NCBI RefSeq assembly: GCF_001870225.1
Contig: NZ_CP017675.1
Coordinates: 1,609,988-1,673,987 of the forward strand
DNA: 64,000 nt
Origin: Gloeomargarita lithophora Alchichica-D10
GTDB taxonomy: Bacteria > Cyanobacteriota > Cyanobacteriia > Gloeomargaritales > Gloeomargaritaceae
Direction: 5' to 3'
Every line of letters starts with the position of its first letter. Position 1 is the first letter of the stretch. The notes beneath the pieces are model-generated. The model did not search any database. It saw only the letters and a program-made list of their open reading frames with translations, and was not told where the DNA came from. Both the position numbers and the translations under genes were made by a program. Of the stretch, positions 1-8,959 are shown one piece after another.

Positions 1-11
1 ATAACCTATTA

Positions 12-590
12 TTAAAGAATAGGGAAATTATTTTCACTGACTAAACCCAGGTGTATTTCTAACTCTTGAATCGCCTGCTCTAGGTTATCATTCACCACCT
101 GGGCATCAAATTCGGGGGCGGCTTGGAGTTCATCTTTGGCTCTGGCTAAGCGTTTTTGTATGGCGGTTTCGGAATCCTGCCCTCGTTGTTTGAGCCGTTG
201 CTCTAGGGTTGCCCAGGCGGGGGGGCAGATGAATACCAATTGCGCTTGGGGAAAATTTTGGCGAATTTGGCGGGCGCCCACCACTTCGATTTCCAAAATC
301 ACCCATTGACCCTGGTGTAAGGCCGCTACCACCGGCTGACGGGGGGTACCGTAGTAATTCCCGGCATATTCCGCCCATTCCAGCAACGCGCCCGCCGCTA
401 TCGCTGATTGAAATTCCTCTCGGCTGACAAAAATATAGGACTGACCGGGAATTTCCCCAGGTCGGGGGGCACGGGTGGTGAGCGAAACCGAAACCCGTAA
501 GGCCGGATGCCGTTGACATAGATGCTTGAGCAGGGTGCCCTTGCCCACCCCACTCGGCCCGGTGAGTACGATTAACCGCCCTTCAGTCAT
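12..590 (-). CDS. gmk: guanylate kinase
   Basis: Cytosolic guanylate kinase that phosphorylates GMP to GDP with ATP. The protein is about 192 aa, usual for the family. The P-loop GPSGVGKG lies at the N-terminus, followed by the GMP-binding region with [11 protein letters not shown]. The start is taken at the internal ATG at 590 (MTEGRLIVL) because the longer reading frame would run through the preceding remA stop. The start then falls just inside the 3' end of remA (which stops at 583), indicating translational coupling. It is the last gene of the SRPBCC-pgsA-remA-gmk operon. Pairing of a DUF370/RemA gene with gmk is common in bacteria. Function is secure from family motifs. Confidence 0.96.
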   Translation of the reverse strand: MTEGRLIVLTGPSGVGKGTLLKHLCQRHPALRVSVSLTTRAPRPGEIPGQSYIFVSREEFQSAIAAGALLEWAEYAGNYYGTPRQPVVAALHQGQWVILEIEVVGARQIRQNFPQAQLVFICPPAWATLEQRLKQRGQDSETAIQKRLARAKDELQAAPEFDAQVVNDNLEQAIQELEIHLGLVSENNFPIL

Positions 591-843
591 GGGTTTTCCG
601 CAAGGGGAGTAAAAATCGTTGGGCAATCGTTTCCGGTTGAATCGCCGTGAGAATCACATGGTTGGAATCCGTGACAATCACCGCCCGGGTGCGGCGACCG
701 TAGGTGGCATCAATCAACTGCTGGCGTTCCTTGGCCTCCTGCACCAACCGCTTAATCGGGGTGGAATCGGGAGCCACCACCGCCACAATCCGCTGGGCGG
801 CGACACTACTGCCAAAACCCACATTGACTAATTGCGCTTCCAT
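583..843 (-). CDS. remA: RemA/DUF370 family regulatory protein
   Basis: Small protein of 86 aa when started at the ATG at 843 ([14 protein letters not shown]). It matches the DUF370/RemA family, whose Bacillus member is a DNA-binding regulator of matrix genes; the cyanobacterial role is not established. Visible family signatures are the N-terminal NVGFGSSV and the central [19 protein letters not shown] block. Its ATG overlaps the pgsA stop (TAATG), and its own end overlaps the gmk start, so the three are one transcription unit. The upstream extension of the frame is out-of-frame pgsA sequence and is not expected to be translated. Confidence 0.88.
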   Translation of the reverse strand: MEAQLVNVGFGSSVAAQRIVAVVAPDSTPIKRLVQEAKERQQLIDATYGRRTRAVIVTDSNHVILTAIQPETIAQRFLLPLRKTHD

Positions 844-1328
844 TATGCGTGCCGAGGCCACAGGTAAATCATCCCCGAAAGCCAGCTTATCACCACCGCC
901 CCGGCCAAAAGAGCTTGGGTTTGCCCACCCGGCCACAGGATTAAACCCACCACTGCCCCCACCTGACTCATGGTTTTGACTTTACCCCAAAGGTTCGCCC
1001 CCGTCACCTGCGGCAACTGCGCCCGCCAGGCGGTAATGCCCAATTCCCGTGCCAACAACAGAAATACCAACCAACCCGGCACTTCTCCCAGTTCCACCAA
1101 GGTCAGCAGGGGAGCTAAAATCAACAATTTATCCACCAATGGGTCGAGCCATTTGCCCAGATCACTCACCTGGTTAAAGCGGCGAGCCACATAGCCATCC
1201 AGCCAATCGGTTAAAGCCCCCAAAACAAATAATCCCACCGCCCAGAGCCGTTCCTGCCGAGCCAAGGCCACAAAAATCCCCGGAATGACCAATAAACGGC
1301 TCAAAGTCAGCCAGGAAGCCCAGGTCAT
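843..1328 (-). CDS. pgsA: CDP-diacylglycerol-glycerol-3-phosphate 3-phosphatidyltransferase
   Basis: Integral membrane enzyme of phosphatidylglycerol synthesis, the only phospholipid of thylakoids and needed for photosystem II. The CDP-alcohol phosphotransferase motif is intact: DWLDGYVAR, then a spacer, then [12 protein letters not shown], giving the family's D-G-A-R-G-D-D pattern. Several hydrophobic helices follow. The start is the ATG at 1328 ([13 protein letters not shown]), which overlaps the stop of the upstream SRPBCC gene as ATGA. Length of about 161 aa is near the short end for the family. The downstream remA start overlaps this gene's stop. Confidence 0.94.
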   Translation of the reverse strand: MTWASWLTLSRLLVIPGIFVALARQERLWAVGLFVLGALTDWLDGYVARRFNQVSDLGKWLDPLVDKLLILAPLLTLVELGEVPGWLVFLLLARELGITAWRAQLPQVTGANLWGKVKTMSQVGAVVGLILWPGGQTQALLAGAVVISWLSGMIYLWPRHA

Positions 1329-1723
1329 GGGCGGGTTTGGGTTTGAGTTTGAGTTTGTAAATAATCCCGTAATTGCCACAACTGCCACATTTGCCCCATC
1401 CCCAAGGGTAAAAAGGAAACGGCCTCCAGCTGCACCTGCACCCAGCCCTCGCCCCAATACCAGGTTTGAAACCCATCTACCCCTTGGCTAAATCGCCAGC
1501 GCAAACAATCCGAGCCTAAATCCCGCACCTGCGCCAAAATCGGCAGTACTCCCCACCACAATTCCACCGTCTTGCCGGGGGTCAAAGGGGCATAATCCTC
1601 GGTTGGCCAACCCGCAAACCACCACCGCTGGAGGGCTTCGGGTTCCACCAACACCTGACGGATTTGATTGGCCGTTGCCCGCAGTTCAATCCGCAGAACA
1701 CTGTGTTGAAACTGCCCAAACAT
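1325..1723 (-). CDS. SRPBCC (START-like) family protein
   Basis: Protein of 132 aa and first gene of the pgsA-remA-gmk operon. The tryptophan-rich middle (LQRWWFAGWPTEDYAPL, VELWWGVLPIL) and the overall spacing resemble the SRPBCC/START-like hydrophobic-ligand-binding fold found in many small cyanobacterial proteins. No catalytic residues can be assigned. The C-terminus ends in an unusual QTQTQTQ run directly before the pgsA start. Coupling to a phospholipid synthesis gene makes a lipid-related ligand plausible, but that is inference. Confidence 0.7.
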   Translation of the reverse strand: MFGQFQHSVLRIELRATANQIRQVLVEPEALQRWWFAGWPTEDYAPLTPGKTVELWWGVLPILAQVRDLGSDCLRWRFSQGVDGFQTWYWGEGWVQVQLEAVSFLPLGMGQMWQLWQLRDYLQTQTQTQTRP

Positions 1724-1760
1724 GAATTGAAAACCGACCGTACTCCTTCATGCTACTTTA

Positions 1761-1897
1761 GGACAACTCTATTTATTTGCACCAGCAGAAAGTTATTTCG
1801 CTGGAATGCTGATAGTCTGCGTGGCATAGCCATTATTACCGAGAACCAGGGACGGTGCCCCGGCGACCACTGTTCAAAATTCAATTGGGATTGCTAT
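1761..1897. repeat. hybrid A/B interspersed palindromic repeat
   Basis: The left end GGACAACTCTATTTATTTG matches family A, and the right end TTCAATTGGGATTGCTAT matches family B. The core GACGGTGCCCCGGCGACC is shared by both families. The segment also carries an extra GCGTGGCATAGCCAT motif seen in other copies (near 37215, 49725, 50200). It lies upstream of the Fur-family gene and is not coding. Confidence 0.75.
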
Positions 1898-1924
1898 CTG
1901 ACTCAAAACGAAGTAGGAATGAGT

Positions 1925-1960
1925 TTGAATTAGGCTATAATGATGGTATATTAACCAAAA
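1925..1960 (+). promoter_or_regulatory. candidate promoter and operator of the Fur-family gene
   Basis: TTGAAT (1925-1930) and TATATT (1947-1952) are spaced by 16 bases. They overlap TATAATGATGGTATATTA, which resembles the AT-rich dyads bound by Fur/PerR proteins. It sits about 40 bases before the regulator's start, so autoregulation is an attractive but untested reading. Confidence 0.35.
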
Positions 1961-1992
1961 TTTAACAACACAGGCGAGGGCAATTCAGGGTA

Positions 1993-2442
1993 ATGACCAC
2001 AGATTCTCCGGGGGTACGTTCGTTAGCGGGAGCGATTCAGCGGTGTCAAGCCCTGGGGATGCGTCTGAGTCGGCAGCGGCGTTCGATTTTAGAATTGCTT
2101 TGGCACAGCGGCGAACATCTTTCGGCGCGGGAAATTTACCATCGCTTGAATGAGCAAGGGCAAGGCATCGGGCATACTTCCGTGTATCAAAATCTGGATG
2201 CCCTCACTTCCCAGGGGGTGATCGAGTGCGTTGAGCGGGCAAACGGGCGGTTGTACGGCAGTGTGAGTGAAATCCACAGCCATGTAAATTGTTTGGATAC
2301 CCAGCAAATTTTGGATGTGTGGGTGGAACTGCCCCCGGAAGTCATTGCCCAGGTGGAGCAGGAGACAGGGACGCGGGTGACGGGCTATCGGGTAGATTTT
2401 TTTGCCTACCGGCGGCCAGAATCATCCGCCTGCGGGGGTTGA
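1993..2442 (+). CDS. Fur/PerR family transcriptional regulator
   Basis: Metal-dependent DNA-binding regulator of 149 aa. The N-terminal winged helix shows LSRQRRSILELLW and the recognition-helix stretch HTSVYQNLDALTSQGV. The metal-sensing region reads EIHSHVNC. The usual CxxC structural zinc motif is incomplete: the first cysteine is followed by LDT rather than xxC. The C-terminal glycine-rich end has one further cysteine (SACGG). PerR-like peroxide sensing is the best guess, because the sequence around H-S-H-V-N-C is typical of cyanobacterial PerR-type members. It stands alone, preceded by a repeat and a possible autoregulatory dyad. Confidence 0.85.
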   Translation: MTTDSPGVRSLAGAIQRCQALGMRLSRQRRSILELLWHSGEHLSAREIYHRLNEQGQGIGHTSVYQNLDALTSQGVIECVERANGRLYGSVSEIHSHVNCLDTQQILDVWVELPPEVIAQVEQETGTRVTGYRVDFFAYRRPESSACGG

Positions 2443-2570
2443 GATCACCGCAGGGGAACAGCAATCCGGCCAAAATAGTCTTGCTTCATTAAGGAAATTG
2501 CCCCGCAATTAACCCTGTTATAATAGCGGCACAGATCAAAAACGTTCCCATACATTCTTTGGCTAATTTT

Positions 2571-5063
2571 ATGCTGATTGGGGCAGATACCAAAACCGAA
2601 GCAGCCGATGGCAGTATTCCGATTGAAAATATATTAGCCGTAGCGGTTTTTGGCGTTGATGTTCAGTCCCGAATGCCCCCGGATGAATCAGTTCATTTGA
2701 TTCAAAACGATTTCCAACTCATTCAAAAATTCTGCACCCATTACGGCGGTCAAACCCTATTTCAGAATGCGGATTATTTGCTCATATCTTTTACAACGGC
2801 GGCGCAATCGGTGACCTCGGCTTTGGCAATCCAACAGGAGATGGTCACGCGGGATCAAAGTCAATGGCCAAACCATAGGTATCACTATCGCATCACTATT
2901 CATTTGGGGAGCGTATCCTATGAAGGGGAAATACCCAAGGGAACGGGCGTGGAAATTGCCACCCGTTTACAAGCAGAGACTAAACCGGGAGAAATTTGCA
3001 TCTCTGAAGACATATATGACCAAGTTAGAGATTATTTGAAACTGAAAATATCCCGCTCGACCCTCCTAGAATTTACCGACTTGAATGCTCGTTTTAATGC
3101 TTATCATCTGACCGCGGGAATTGACCCCCAACTGTCGCAATTTTTAGAGCCGGGGGTGACCCTGGTGAATCGCTATGTGATCCAACAGATTTTGGGTTCC
3201 GGGGGCTTTAGTCGCACCTATTGTGCCAAGGATACCCAGCGTCCGGGGCAACCGGAATGTGTGGTGAAGCACTTTATTCCGCCGGTGAAGGAACCGGCCA
3301 TTATTGCCAAGTCACAAGCCCTATTTCACAATGAAGCGGCGGTGTTGGAAAAGCTGGGGAAACACCCCCAATTGCCTCAATTATTGGCCTATTTTGAAGC
3401 GGCGGGACAATTTTTTATTGTGGAAGAATATATCCCCGGTCATACGCTGTCCCGGGAATTTTTGGAGCGGCACCAATTGCCCCAAAGTGAGGTGGAATTT
3501 TTGCTCTGGGATTTGCTCCATATCCTGGCATTTATCCATCAGCATCAGGTGATTCACCGGGATATTAAACCCAGTAATATCATCCGCAGGGCAACGGATG
3601 GCCGGTTGGTATTGATTGATTTTGGGGCGGTGAAGCAGTTTGAGACCCTTTCGACCCTGGGTTCAACGATTGCTATTGGCACCACCGGCTATGCGCCGCC
3701 GGAGCAGATGAGCGGTCAGCCCCACGTGAGTAGCGATTTGTATGCGGTGGGGATAGTTTGTATTCAAGCCTTGACGGGTCTGCCGCCGACGGAGATGACC
3801 CGCACCGGGAGTGGCTATGATTTTTGCTGGCCGGAGCCGGTGAAAAGCCAGGTCAGCCCCAAATTTCGGGGTTTGTTGACCCGGATGGTGAGTTTGAATT
3901 TGGGGATGCGCTATGCCCGTGCGGAAGCGGTTTTGGCGGAGTTGAATACGACCACCACCGGGGATTTATTGCCAGCGGTGCCCCCCGTTCGGATGGTTGG
4001 ATCGCCGGAGCCGGAGGTTGCCACCGCCCATGCGCTGACCCACATTGGTTTTGAGGCGCCGGAGGGACAGGTGCCGATTGATTCGCCTTTTTATGTGGAA
4101 CGCCCGCCGATTGAAGCGGATTGTTATCAGGCGGTGTTGAAACGGGGTGCCCTGATTCGCATCAAAGCCCCGCGCCAAATGGGGAAAACCTCCCTGTTGT
4201 CGCGGATTTTGCACTACGCCCAGGGGCAGAATTATCGGGCGGTGACCCTGTATTTTCAGCAGGCGGATTACGGTATTTTTCAGGAACTGAATGGGTTTTT
4301 GCAGTGGTTTTGTGCCAGCGTCGCCGAAGCTCTGGATTTGGAAGCTAATTTGGAACCCTATTGGCAGGGGGTGTTGGGGAGTAAGGATAAATGCGATAAG
4401 TATTTTCGCAAGTATTTGTTGGCTCAGGTGGGTAGTCCGTTGGTGTTGGGCTTGGATGAGGTGGATTTGGTCTTTCAATATCCCCAGGTGGCGACGGATT
4501 TTTTTGCGCTGTTGCGGGCGTGGCATGAAAAGTCAAAGAATGACCCGGTTTGGCAAAATTTGCGCTTGATTATTGTGCATTCTAAAGAAGTTTATGTCCC
4601 GCTCAATATCAACCAATCCCCCTTTAATGTGGGGTTACCGGTGGAACTGCCGGAACTGACCCCGGCGCAGGTGCGGGATTTGACCCAACGGCACCGGCTG
4701 GCCTGGAGCGAAGCGGAGTTTGGGCAATTTATGGGCTTGATTGGCGGCCATCCCTACCTGGTGCGGCAAGCCCTCTATGAAATGGGGCGGCAGAAGTTGG
4801 ATTTAGCGGAATTTTTGGGCAGTGCCACCAACGAGGATGGGATTTATAGCGACCATCTGCGGCGGCATTTGACCAATTTGCAGGGTGACCCGGAACTGGC
4901 CTCCACCTTTGCCCAGGTGATGCGTGCCCCCAAGCCATTGCGGGTGGAGACAAATTTGGCGTTTCGGTTGCGGAGCATGGGGTTGGTAAAATTTGTGGGG
5001 AATGAAATCACTCCTTTGTGTCATTTGTATCGCCAGTATTTTAGCGACCGGCTGCGGGGTTAG
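2571..5063 (+). CDS. cyclase-like domain / Ser-Thr kinase / STAND-type AAA ATPase fusion
   Basis: Signalling protein of about 830 aa from the ATG at 2571; an upstream in-frame TTG at 2559 is less likely. Residues 15-190 resemble a class III nucleotide cyclase homology domain. A protein kinase follows, with glycine loop GSGGFSRTY near 205, catalytic loop HRDIKPSNII near 329, IDFGAVK, and the APPEQ of subdomain VIII. After a proline-rich linker comes an AAA-like (STAND) ATPase with Walker A RQMGKTSLL near 537 and Walker B LVLGLDEVDL near 626. The kinase looks active; the cyclase-like part shows no obvious metal-binding pair and may only sense. The next gene, 6 bases downstream, carries the same type of ATPase, so the two probably act together. 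Confidence 0.88.
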   Translation: MLIGADTKTEAADGSIPIENILAVAVFGVDVQSRMPPDESVHLIQNDFQLIQKFCTHYGGQTLFQNADYLLISFTTAAQSVTSALAIQQEMVTRDQSQWPNHRYHYRITIHLGSVSYEGEIPKGTGVEIATRLQAETKPGEICISEDIYDQVRDYLKLKISRSTLLEFTDLNARFNAYHLTAGIDPQLSQFLEPGVTLVNRYVIQQILGSGGFSRTYCAKDTQRPGQPECVVKHFIPPVKEPAIIAKSQALFHNEAAVLEKLGKHPQLPQLLAYFEAAGQFFIVEEYIPGHTLSREFLERHQLPQSEVEFLLWDLLHILAFIHQHQVIHRDIKPSNIIRRATDGRLVLIDFGAVKQFETLSTLGSTIAIGTTGYAPPEQMSGQPHVSSDLYAVGIVCIQALTGLPPTEMTRTGSGYDFCWPEPVKSQVSPKFRGLLTRMVSLNLGMRYARAEAVLAELNTTTTGDLLPAVPPVRMVGSPEPEVATAHALTHIGFEAPEGQVPIDSPFYVERPPIEADCYQAVLKRGALIRIKAPRQMGKTSLLSRILHYAQGQNYRAVTLYFQQADYGIFQELNGFLQWFCASVAEALDLEANLEPYWQGVLGSKDKCDKYFRKYLLAQVGSPLVLGLDEVDLVFQYPQVATDFFALLRAWHEKSKNDPVWQNLRLIIVHSKEVYVPLNINQSPFNVGLPVELPELTPAQVRDLTQRHRLAWSEAEFGQFMGLIGGHPYLVRQALYEMGRQKLDLAEFLGSATNEDGIYSDHLRRHLTNLQGDPELASTFAQVMRAPKPLRVETNLAFRLRSMGLVKFVGNEITPLCHLYRQYFSDRLRG

Positions 5064-5069
5064 ACCGCT

Positions 5070-8000
5070 ATGGGTTCTTTTTACCATGTGGGCGGATGTT
5101 TGCCCATAGAAACCCCGGATTATGTGGTGCGCCAAGCGGATCAAGAACTGTATGAGAGCATTAAAAATGGCGAATTTTGTTATGTACTCAATGCCCGTCA
5201 GATGGGAAAGTCCAGCCTGAAAGTTCGCACGATGCAACAATTACAATCGGAGGGCTACGCCTGCGCCAGCATTGATATTACCGCCATTGGCACCACGGAT
5301 ATTTCCCTAGAGCAGTGGTATGCGGGGATGATCTATCGCATCGGGGAGGATTTGGGTTTAGAGGATTGTTTCGATGTGGATGATTGGTGGGTGGAAAAAC
5401 AACTGCTTTCGGTGGTGCAAAGATTCAGCTTGTTTCTCGAAGCAGTGGTGTTGGCGCATATCCCCGCTCCAATAGTGATTTTTATTGATGAAATTGATAG
5501 CATTTTAAGCCTGTCCTTCCCGTTGGATGATTTTTTTGCCGCCATCCGTGCCTGTTACAATGCCCGCGCCGACCACCCGGAGTACCAACGGTTGACGTTT
5601 GTGATTATTGGGGTCACCACCCCCTCGGAGTTGATCCAAGACCGCAGCCGCACCCCGTTTAATATCGGCAAAGCGATTCCCCTGACCGGGTTTACCCCGG
5701 CGGAAGCGGCACCGCTACAGATGGGATTGGCACCGCAGGCGGCGCACCCGGAGGCGGTACTGCGGGAAATTCTGGCCTGGACGGGGGGACAGCCGTTTTT
5801 GACCCAAAAAATCTGCCGGTTGGTGACAGCAACGCCGGGGCTGATTCGGGCGGGGCAGGAGGGCGAAGCGGTGGCAGCGGTGGTGCGCCAGCGGGTGATT
5901 GACCATTGGGAAGTCCAGGATGAGCCGGAGCATCTGAAAACGATTCGGGATCGTCTGTTGCAGGGGGCGGGGTCAGCCCAGGGGCGGTTGTTGGCGCTGG
6001 TACAACAGCTTTTAAGTGCCGGTGGGGGGCTGGCGGCGGCGGACAGTCCCGAACAGATGCACCTGCGCCTGACCGGGTTGGTGGTGAAAGACCAGGGGCA
6101 TTTGCGGGTGTTTAATCCGGTGTATGGGGGGATTTTTACGCCGGAGTGGGTGGCGGCCCGGTTGGCCGAATTGCGCCCGCCGATTTTTACCGAACTGTTC
6201 AAGGCTTGGCAGAAGGCAGTCCCTGGGGAGCAACCGGCGTTTTTGTTGCGAGGACAGGGGTTGACCGAGGTGGAAGCATGGGCGCAGGATAAACGGTTGC
6301 ACCCCCTAGAGGAGGAATTTCTGCGCCTCAGTCGCACGGCGGAACGCACGGAAACCCTACAGCAGTTGGCCTGGGAGCAAAAGGAACGGTTACTCGCTGA
6401 GCAACAACGGGATGTGGTCGCCGGGGAAGCGAAAATTCTCACCCAGGCCAAGGAAAAAGCCGAGCGGTGGGTGCGTTTTGGGGCGGGGATTTTGCTGGTG
6501 ACGGTGGTGGCCGCCCTTACTGTTGGGGAAATTATGCGGCGGCGGACTCTGCAGCAGGTCACCCGGGCGGAAGTACAGCTAACTTTGGTGCAAGCCAAGG
6601 AAGCCCTGCTGAATCATTACGGCATCGAGGCCATGACCCTGGTGCTGACGGCGGCGCATCGCTGGCAAAAATATGGAGATACGGCGGAAACCCAGGCGGT
6701 GGCGGCGGCTTTGCAACGGGCATTGCATAGCGTGGATGAACGCAATCGCCTGGAAGGGCATAGCAACAGTGATTTGAGTGCCGCCTGGAGTGCCGATGGA
6801 GCGCGCATTATTACCGCTTCCGATGACCGCACCGCCCGGGTTTGGTCTGCCCAGGGACGCTTATTGCTGACGCTGGCAGGCCATGATAAATCCGTGCGCC
6901 ATGCCAGTTTCAGCCCCGATGGTCAGCGGATGGCGACCGCTTCCGAAGATGGCACGGTACGGATTTGGGACCGCCAAGGTCGCCTGCAACGGGTACTGCG
7001 GGGGCATCAAGGGGTGGTCTGGTGGGTGAGCTTTCGCCCGGATGGGGCAGAAATCCTCACCGCCGGGGATGACCGTAGCATCCGGGTCTGGAACCGCCAA
7101 GGCGAGGTGGAACGCATCTTAACCGGACATGGGGATTCGGTGCGCAGTGCCGTGTTTGACCCCCAGGGGCGGGGGATTCTCAGTGCTTCCAAAGACGGTA
7201 CTGCCCGCCTCTGGCCTGCCCAGGGCGCACCCCTGATCCTGCGGGGACATCGGGATTGGGTCCGCAGTGCCGAATTTAGCCCCGATGGTCAGACGATCAT
7301 TACCGCCTCCCGGGATGGCACCGCCCGCCTGTGGAATCGCCAAGGGCAAAGACTAGGCGTGATTCAGGGCAGTACCAACCAGATGTGGAGTGCCCGGTTT
7401 AGCCCCGACGGTCAAAGGATCATCACCGCCAACAACGATGGTACGGCACAGGTCTGGAGCCGCCAGGGAGCCGCTCTTTTAACCCTATCCGGCCATCGCA
7501 ATGCGGTTCGCAGTGCCAGCTTTAGCCCCGATGGTCGCTGGATTCTCACCGGGGGGGATGATGGGACGGCACGGATTTGGCGCACCCGCCGTCCCCTACT
7601 GGCACAATGGGTCGGTCATCAAGCCCCGATCACCAGTGTCGCGTGGCATCCCCAGGGCACCCTGGTCACCGCCGCCGAAGATGGGACGGTGCGCTGGTGG
7701 CGCGACCAAGGGCAGTTGTTAAAAACATTGACCTATCCAGGAGCCATCTGGCGCAGGGTCAGTGTCAGCCCGGACGGAACCAACCTTCTGGTTACCAGTG
7801 AAAATCAAGGCGCCTATCTCCTCAATTCCTTAGGGCAAACCACCTTTTCGTTACCCCACCCGGCGGGGGTGTGGGCGGGCAGTTTTCGTCCCGATGGTCA
7901 GGCGATCCTAACCGGAGCCGATGATGGGGTGGGTCGCCTCTGGAACCTCCAAGGCCAATTAGAACAGACCTTTACCGGGCACCAGGGCTGGGTTCGTAGC

Positions 8001-8591
8001 GCCACGTTCAGCCCCGATGGGCAATTTCTGCTCACCGCCGGGGAAGACCGCAATGCCCACATCTGGAACGCCCAGGGGGAAAAGGTACAGCAACTCACCG
8101 GGCACCAAGGCTGGGTGCGGCGGGCGGTCTATAGCCCTGATGGAACGCACATTCTCACCGCCTCCCGGGACGGCACCGCCCGATTGTGGCATCCCCAAGG
8201 GGCATGGCTAAGCGAGTTCAAAGGCCACCAACTGTCCCTTTGGGATGGGCAGTTCAACCCCGATGGCACCCAAGTCATCACGGCCTCGGAAGACCGCACC
8301 GCCCGGGTGTGGACGCTGGCGGGGCATCTACTCTACGAACTGCAAGGGCATCAGGACTCGGTGCAGAGTGCCGCCTTTAGCCCCGATGGTCAAAAAATCG
8401 TCACCGTCTCGCGGGATCGCCGGGTGCGCATCTGGCCGGCGTTGCCCATTGCCACCGACCTAAAAACCCTAATCAGCCAAACCTGTCTGGCACTCCAGGA
8501 TTATTTACGAACCAATCCCAATGCGTCCCCTCAGACTCGCCAGATTTGCAGCAAGGACTTAGGTTCCCCAAACCTGAAATCCCCAAGATGA
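5070..8591 (+). CDS. STAND-type AAA ATPase with 14 WD40 repeats
   Basis: Protein of 1173 aa in operon with the preceding kinase-ATPase (6-base gap). An N-terminal AAA-like domain has Walker A NARQMGKSSLK near residue 43 and Walker B IVIFIDEIDS near 138. A predicted coiled region (420-465) and one membrane-type helix (FGAGILLVTVVAALTV, near 470-488) follow. From about 560 to 1145 I count 14 WD40 units with FSPDGQ...TAS.DGTARLW signatures, enough for two seven-bladed propellers. Units 8-10 are the most degenerate. This is the architecture of cyanobacterial STAND receptors. The ligand is unknown; the propellers would sense and the ATPase would oligomerise. Near-identical blades suggest recent internal duplication. 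Confidence 0.9.
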   Translation: MGSFYHVGGCLPIETPDYVVRQADQELYESIKNGEFCYVLNARQMGKSSLKVRTMQQLQSEGYACASIDITAIGTTDISLEQWYAGMIYRIGEDLGLEDCFDVDDWWVEKQLLSVVQRFSLFLEAVVLAHIPAPIVIFIDEIDSILSLSFPLDDFFAAIRACYNARADHPEYQRLTFVIIGVTTPSELIQDRSRTPFNIGKAIPLTGFTPAEAAPLQMGLAPQAAHPEAVLREILAWTGGQPFLTQKICRLVTATPGLIRAGQEGEAVAAVVRQRVIDHWEVQDEPEHLKTIRDRLLQGAGSAQGRLLALVQQLLSAGGGLAAADSPEQMHLRLTGLVVKDQGHLRVFNPVYGGIFTPEWVAARLAELRPPIFTELFKAWQKAVPGEQPAFLLRGQGLTEVEAWAQDKRLHPLEEEFLRLSRTAERTETLQQLAWEQKERLLAEQQRDVVAGEAKILTQAKEKAERWVRFGAGILLVTVVAALTVGEIMRRRTLQQVTRAEVQLTLVQAKEALLNHYGIEAMTLVLTAAHRWQKYGDTAETQAVAAALQRALHSVDERNRLEGHSNSDLSAAWSADGARIITASDDRTARVWSAQGRLLLTLAGHDKSVRHASFSPDGQRMATASEDGTVRIWDRQGRLQRVLRGHQGVVWWVSFRPDGAEILTAGDDRSIRVWNRQGEVERILTGHGDSVRSAVFDPQGRGILSASKDGTARLWPAQGAPLILRGHRDWVRSAEFSPDGQTIITASRDGTARLWNRQGQRLGVIQGSTNQMWSARFSPDGQRIITANNDGTAQVWSRQGAALLTLSGHRNAVRSASFSPDGRWILTGGDDGTARIWRTRRPLLAQWVGHQAPITSVAWHPQGTLVTAAEDGTVRWWRDQGQLLKTLTYPGAIWRRVSVSPDGTNLLVTSENQGAYLLNSLGQTTFSLPHPAGVWAGSFRPDGQAILTGADDGVGRLWNLQGQLEQTFTGHQGWVRSATFSPDGQFLLTAGEDRNAHIWNAQGEKVQQLTGHQGWVRRAVYSPDGTHILTASRDGTARLWHPQGAWLSEFKGHQLSLWDGQFNPDGTQVITASEDRTARVWTLAGHLLYELQGHQDSVQSAAFSPDGQKIVTVSRDRRVRIWPALPIATDLKTLISQTCLALQDYLRTNPNASPQTRQICSKDLGSPNLKSPR

Positions 8592-8676
8592 CCAGTCCAA
8601 AATCTTTCCTATCCAAGGAACACAGCATATAACAAGTACGTCTTAATCCATCAAATGGTGAGGAGGAAAATTTTTC

Positions 8677-8940
8677 ATGAACGCAGGTTCCAATTCAGCC
8701 CGATTTCTCCCCATTCTGGGCGGTGCGATTGCCTTTAGCACCTGGGTCACCTTGGCCACCCCCACCCCCGCCACCCCCCAAGCTCCTAACCTGGCCGCCC
8801 CCACCACGGACACCGCTCCAGCCATGCTGGACTTTTCCGAGGCGGAAAGCGACTTTTGTGTTGCCCTCTACGGTTGCGACTGTCACGGTTGTCTGAATGC
8901 CCTTCGAGAACTGCGGGGTTTGCCACCCTTACACCTGTAA
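8677..8940 (+). CDS. small exported cysteine-rich protein
   Basis: Protein of 87 aa. A strong ribosome binding site (GGTGAGGAGG, 8656-8665) precedes the ATG at the expected distance. The N-terminus has a signal-like hydrophobic stretch (FLPILGGAIAFSTWVTLA), then a Pro/Ala/Thr-rich linker, then a compact cysteine cluster CVALYGCDCHGC near the C-terminus. I do not recognise a family. The four closely spaced cysteines suggest disulfides or metal binding outside the cytoplasm. The next gene also encodes an exported small protein 19 bases downstream, so they may be co-expressed. Confidence 0.7.
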   Translation: MNAGSNSARFLPILGGAIAFSTWVTLATPTPATPQAPNLAAPTTDTAPAMLDFSEAESDFCVALYGCDCHGCLNALRELRGLPPLHL

Positions 8941-8959
8941 AATTTTCCCCAAAAAAGCA

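Noticed and set aside
1664-1933. 89-codon plus-strand frame upstream of the Fur gene
   Set aside because: It consists largely of repeat A/B sequence that is open by chance in other copies too.
5555-6598. 347-codon open frame antisense to the STAND-WD40 gene
   Set aside because: Its composition (Arg/Ser/Cys-rich) and lack of a start signal fit a shadow of the strongly biased plus-strand gene.
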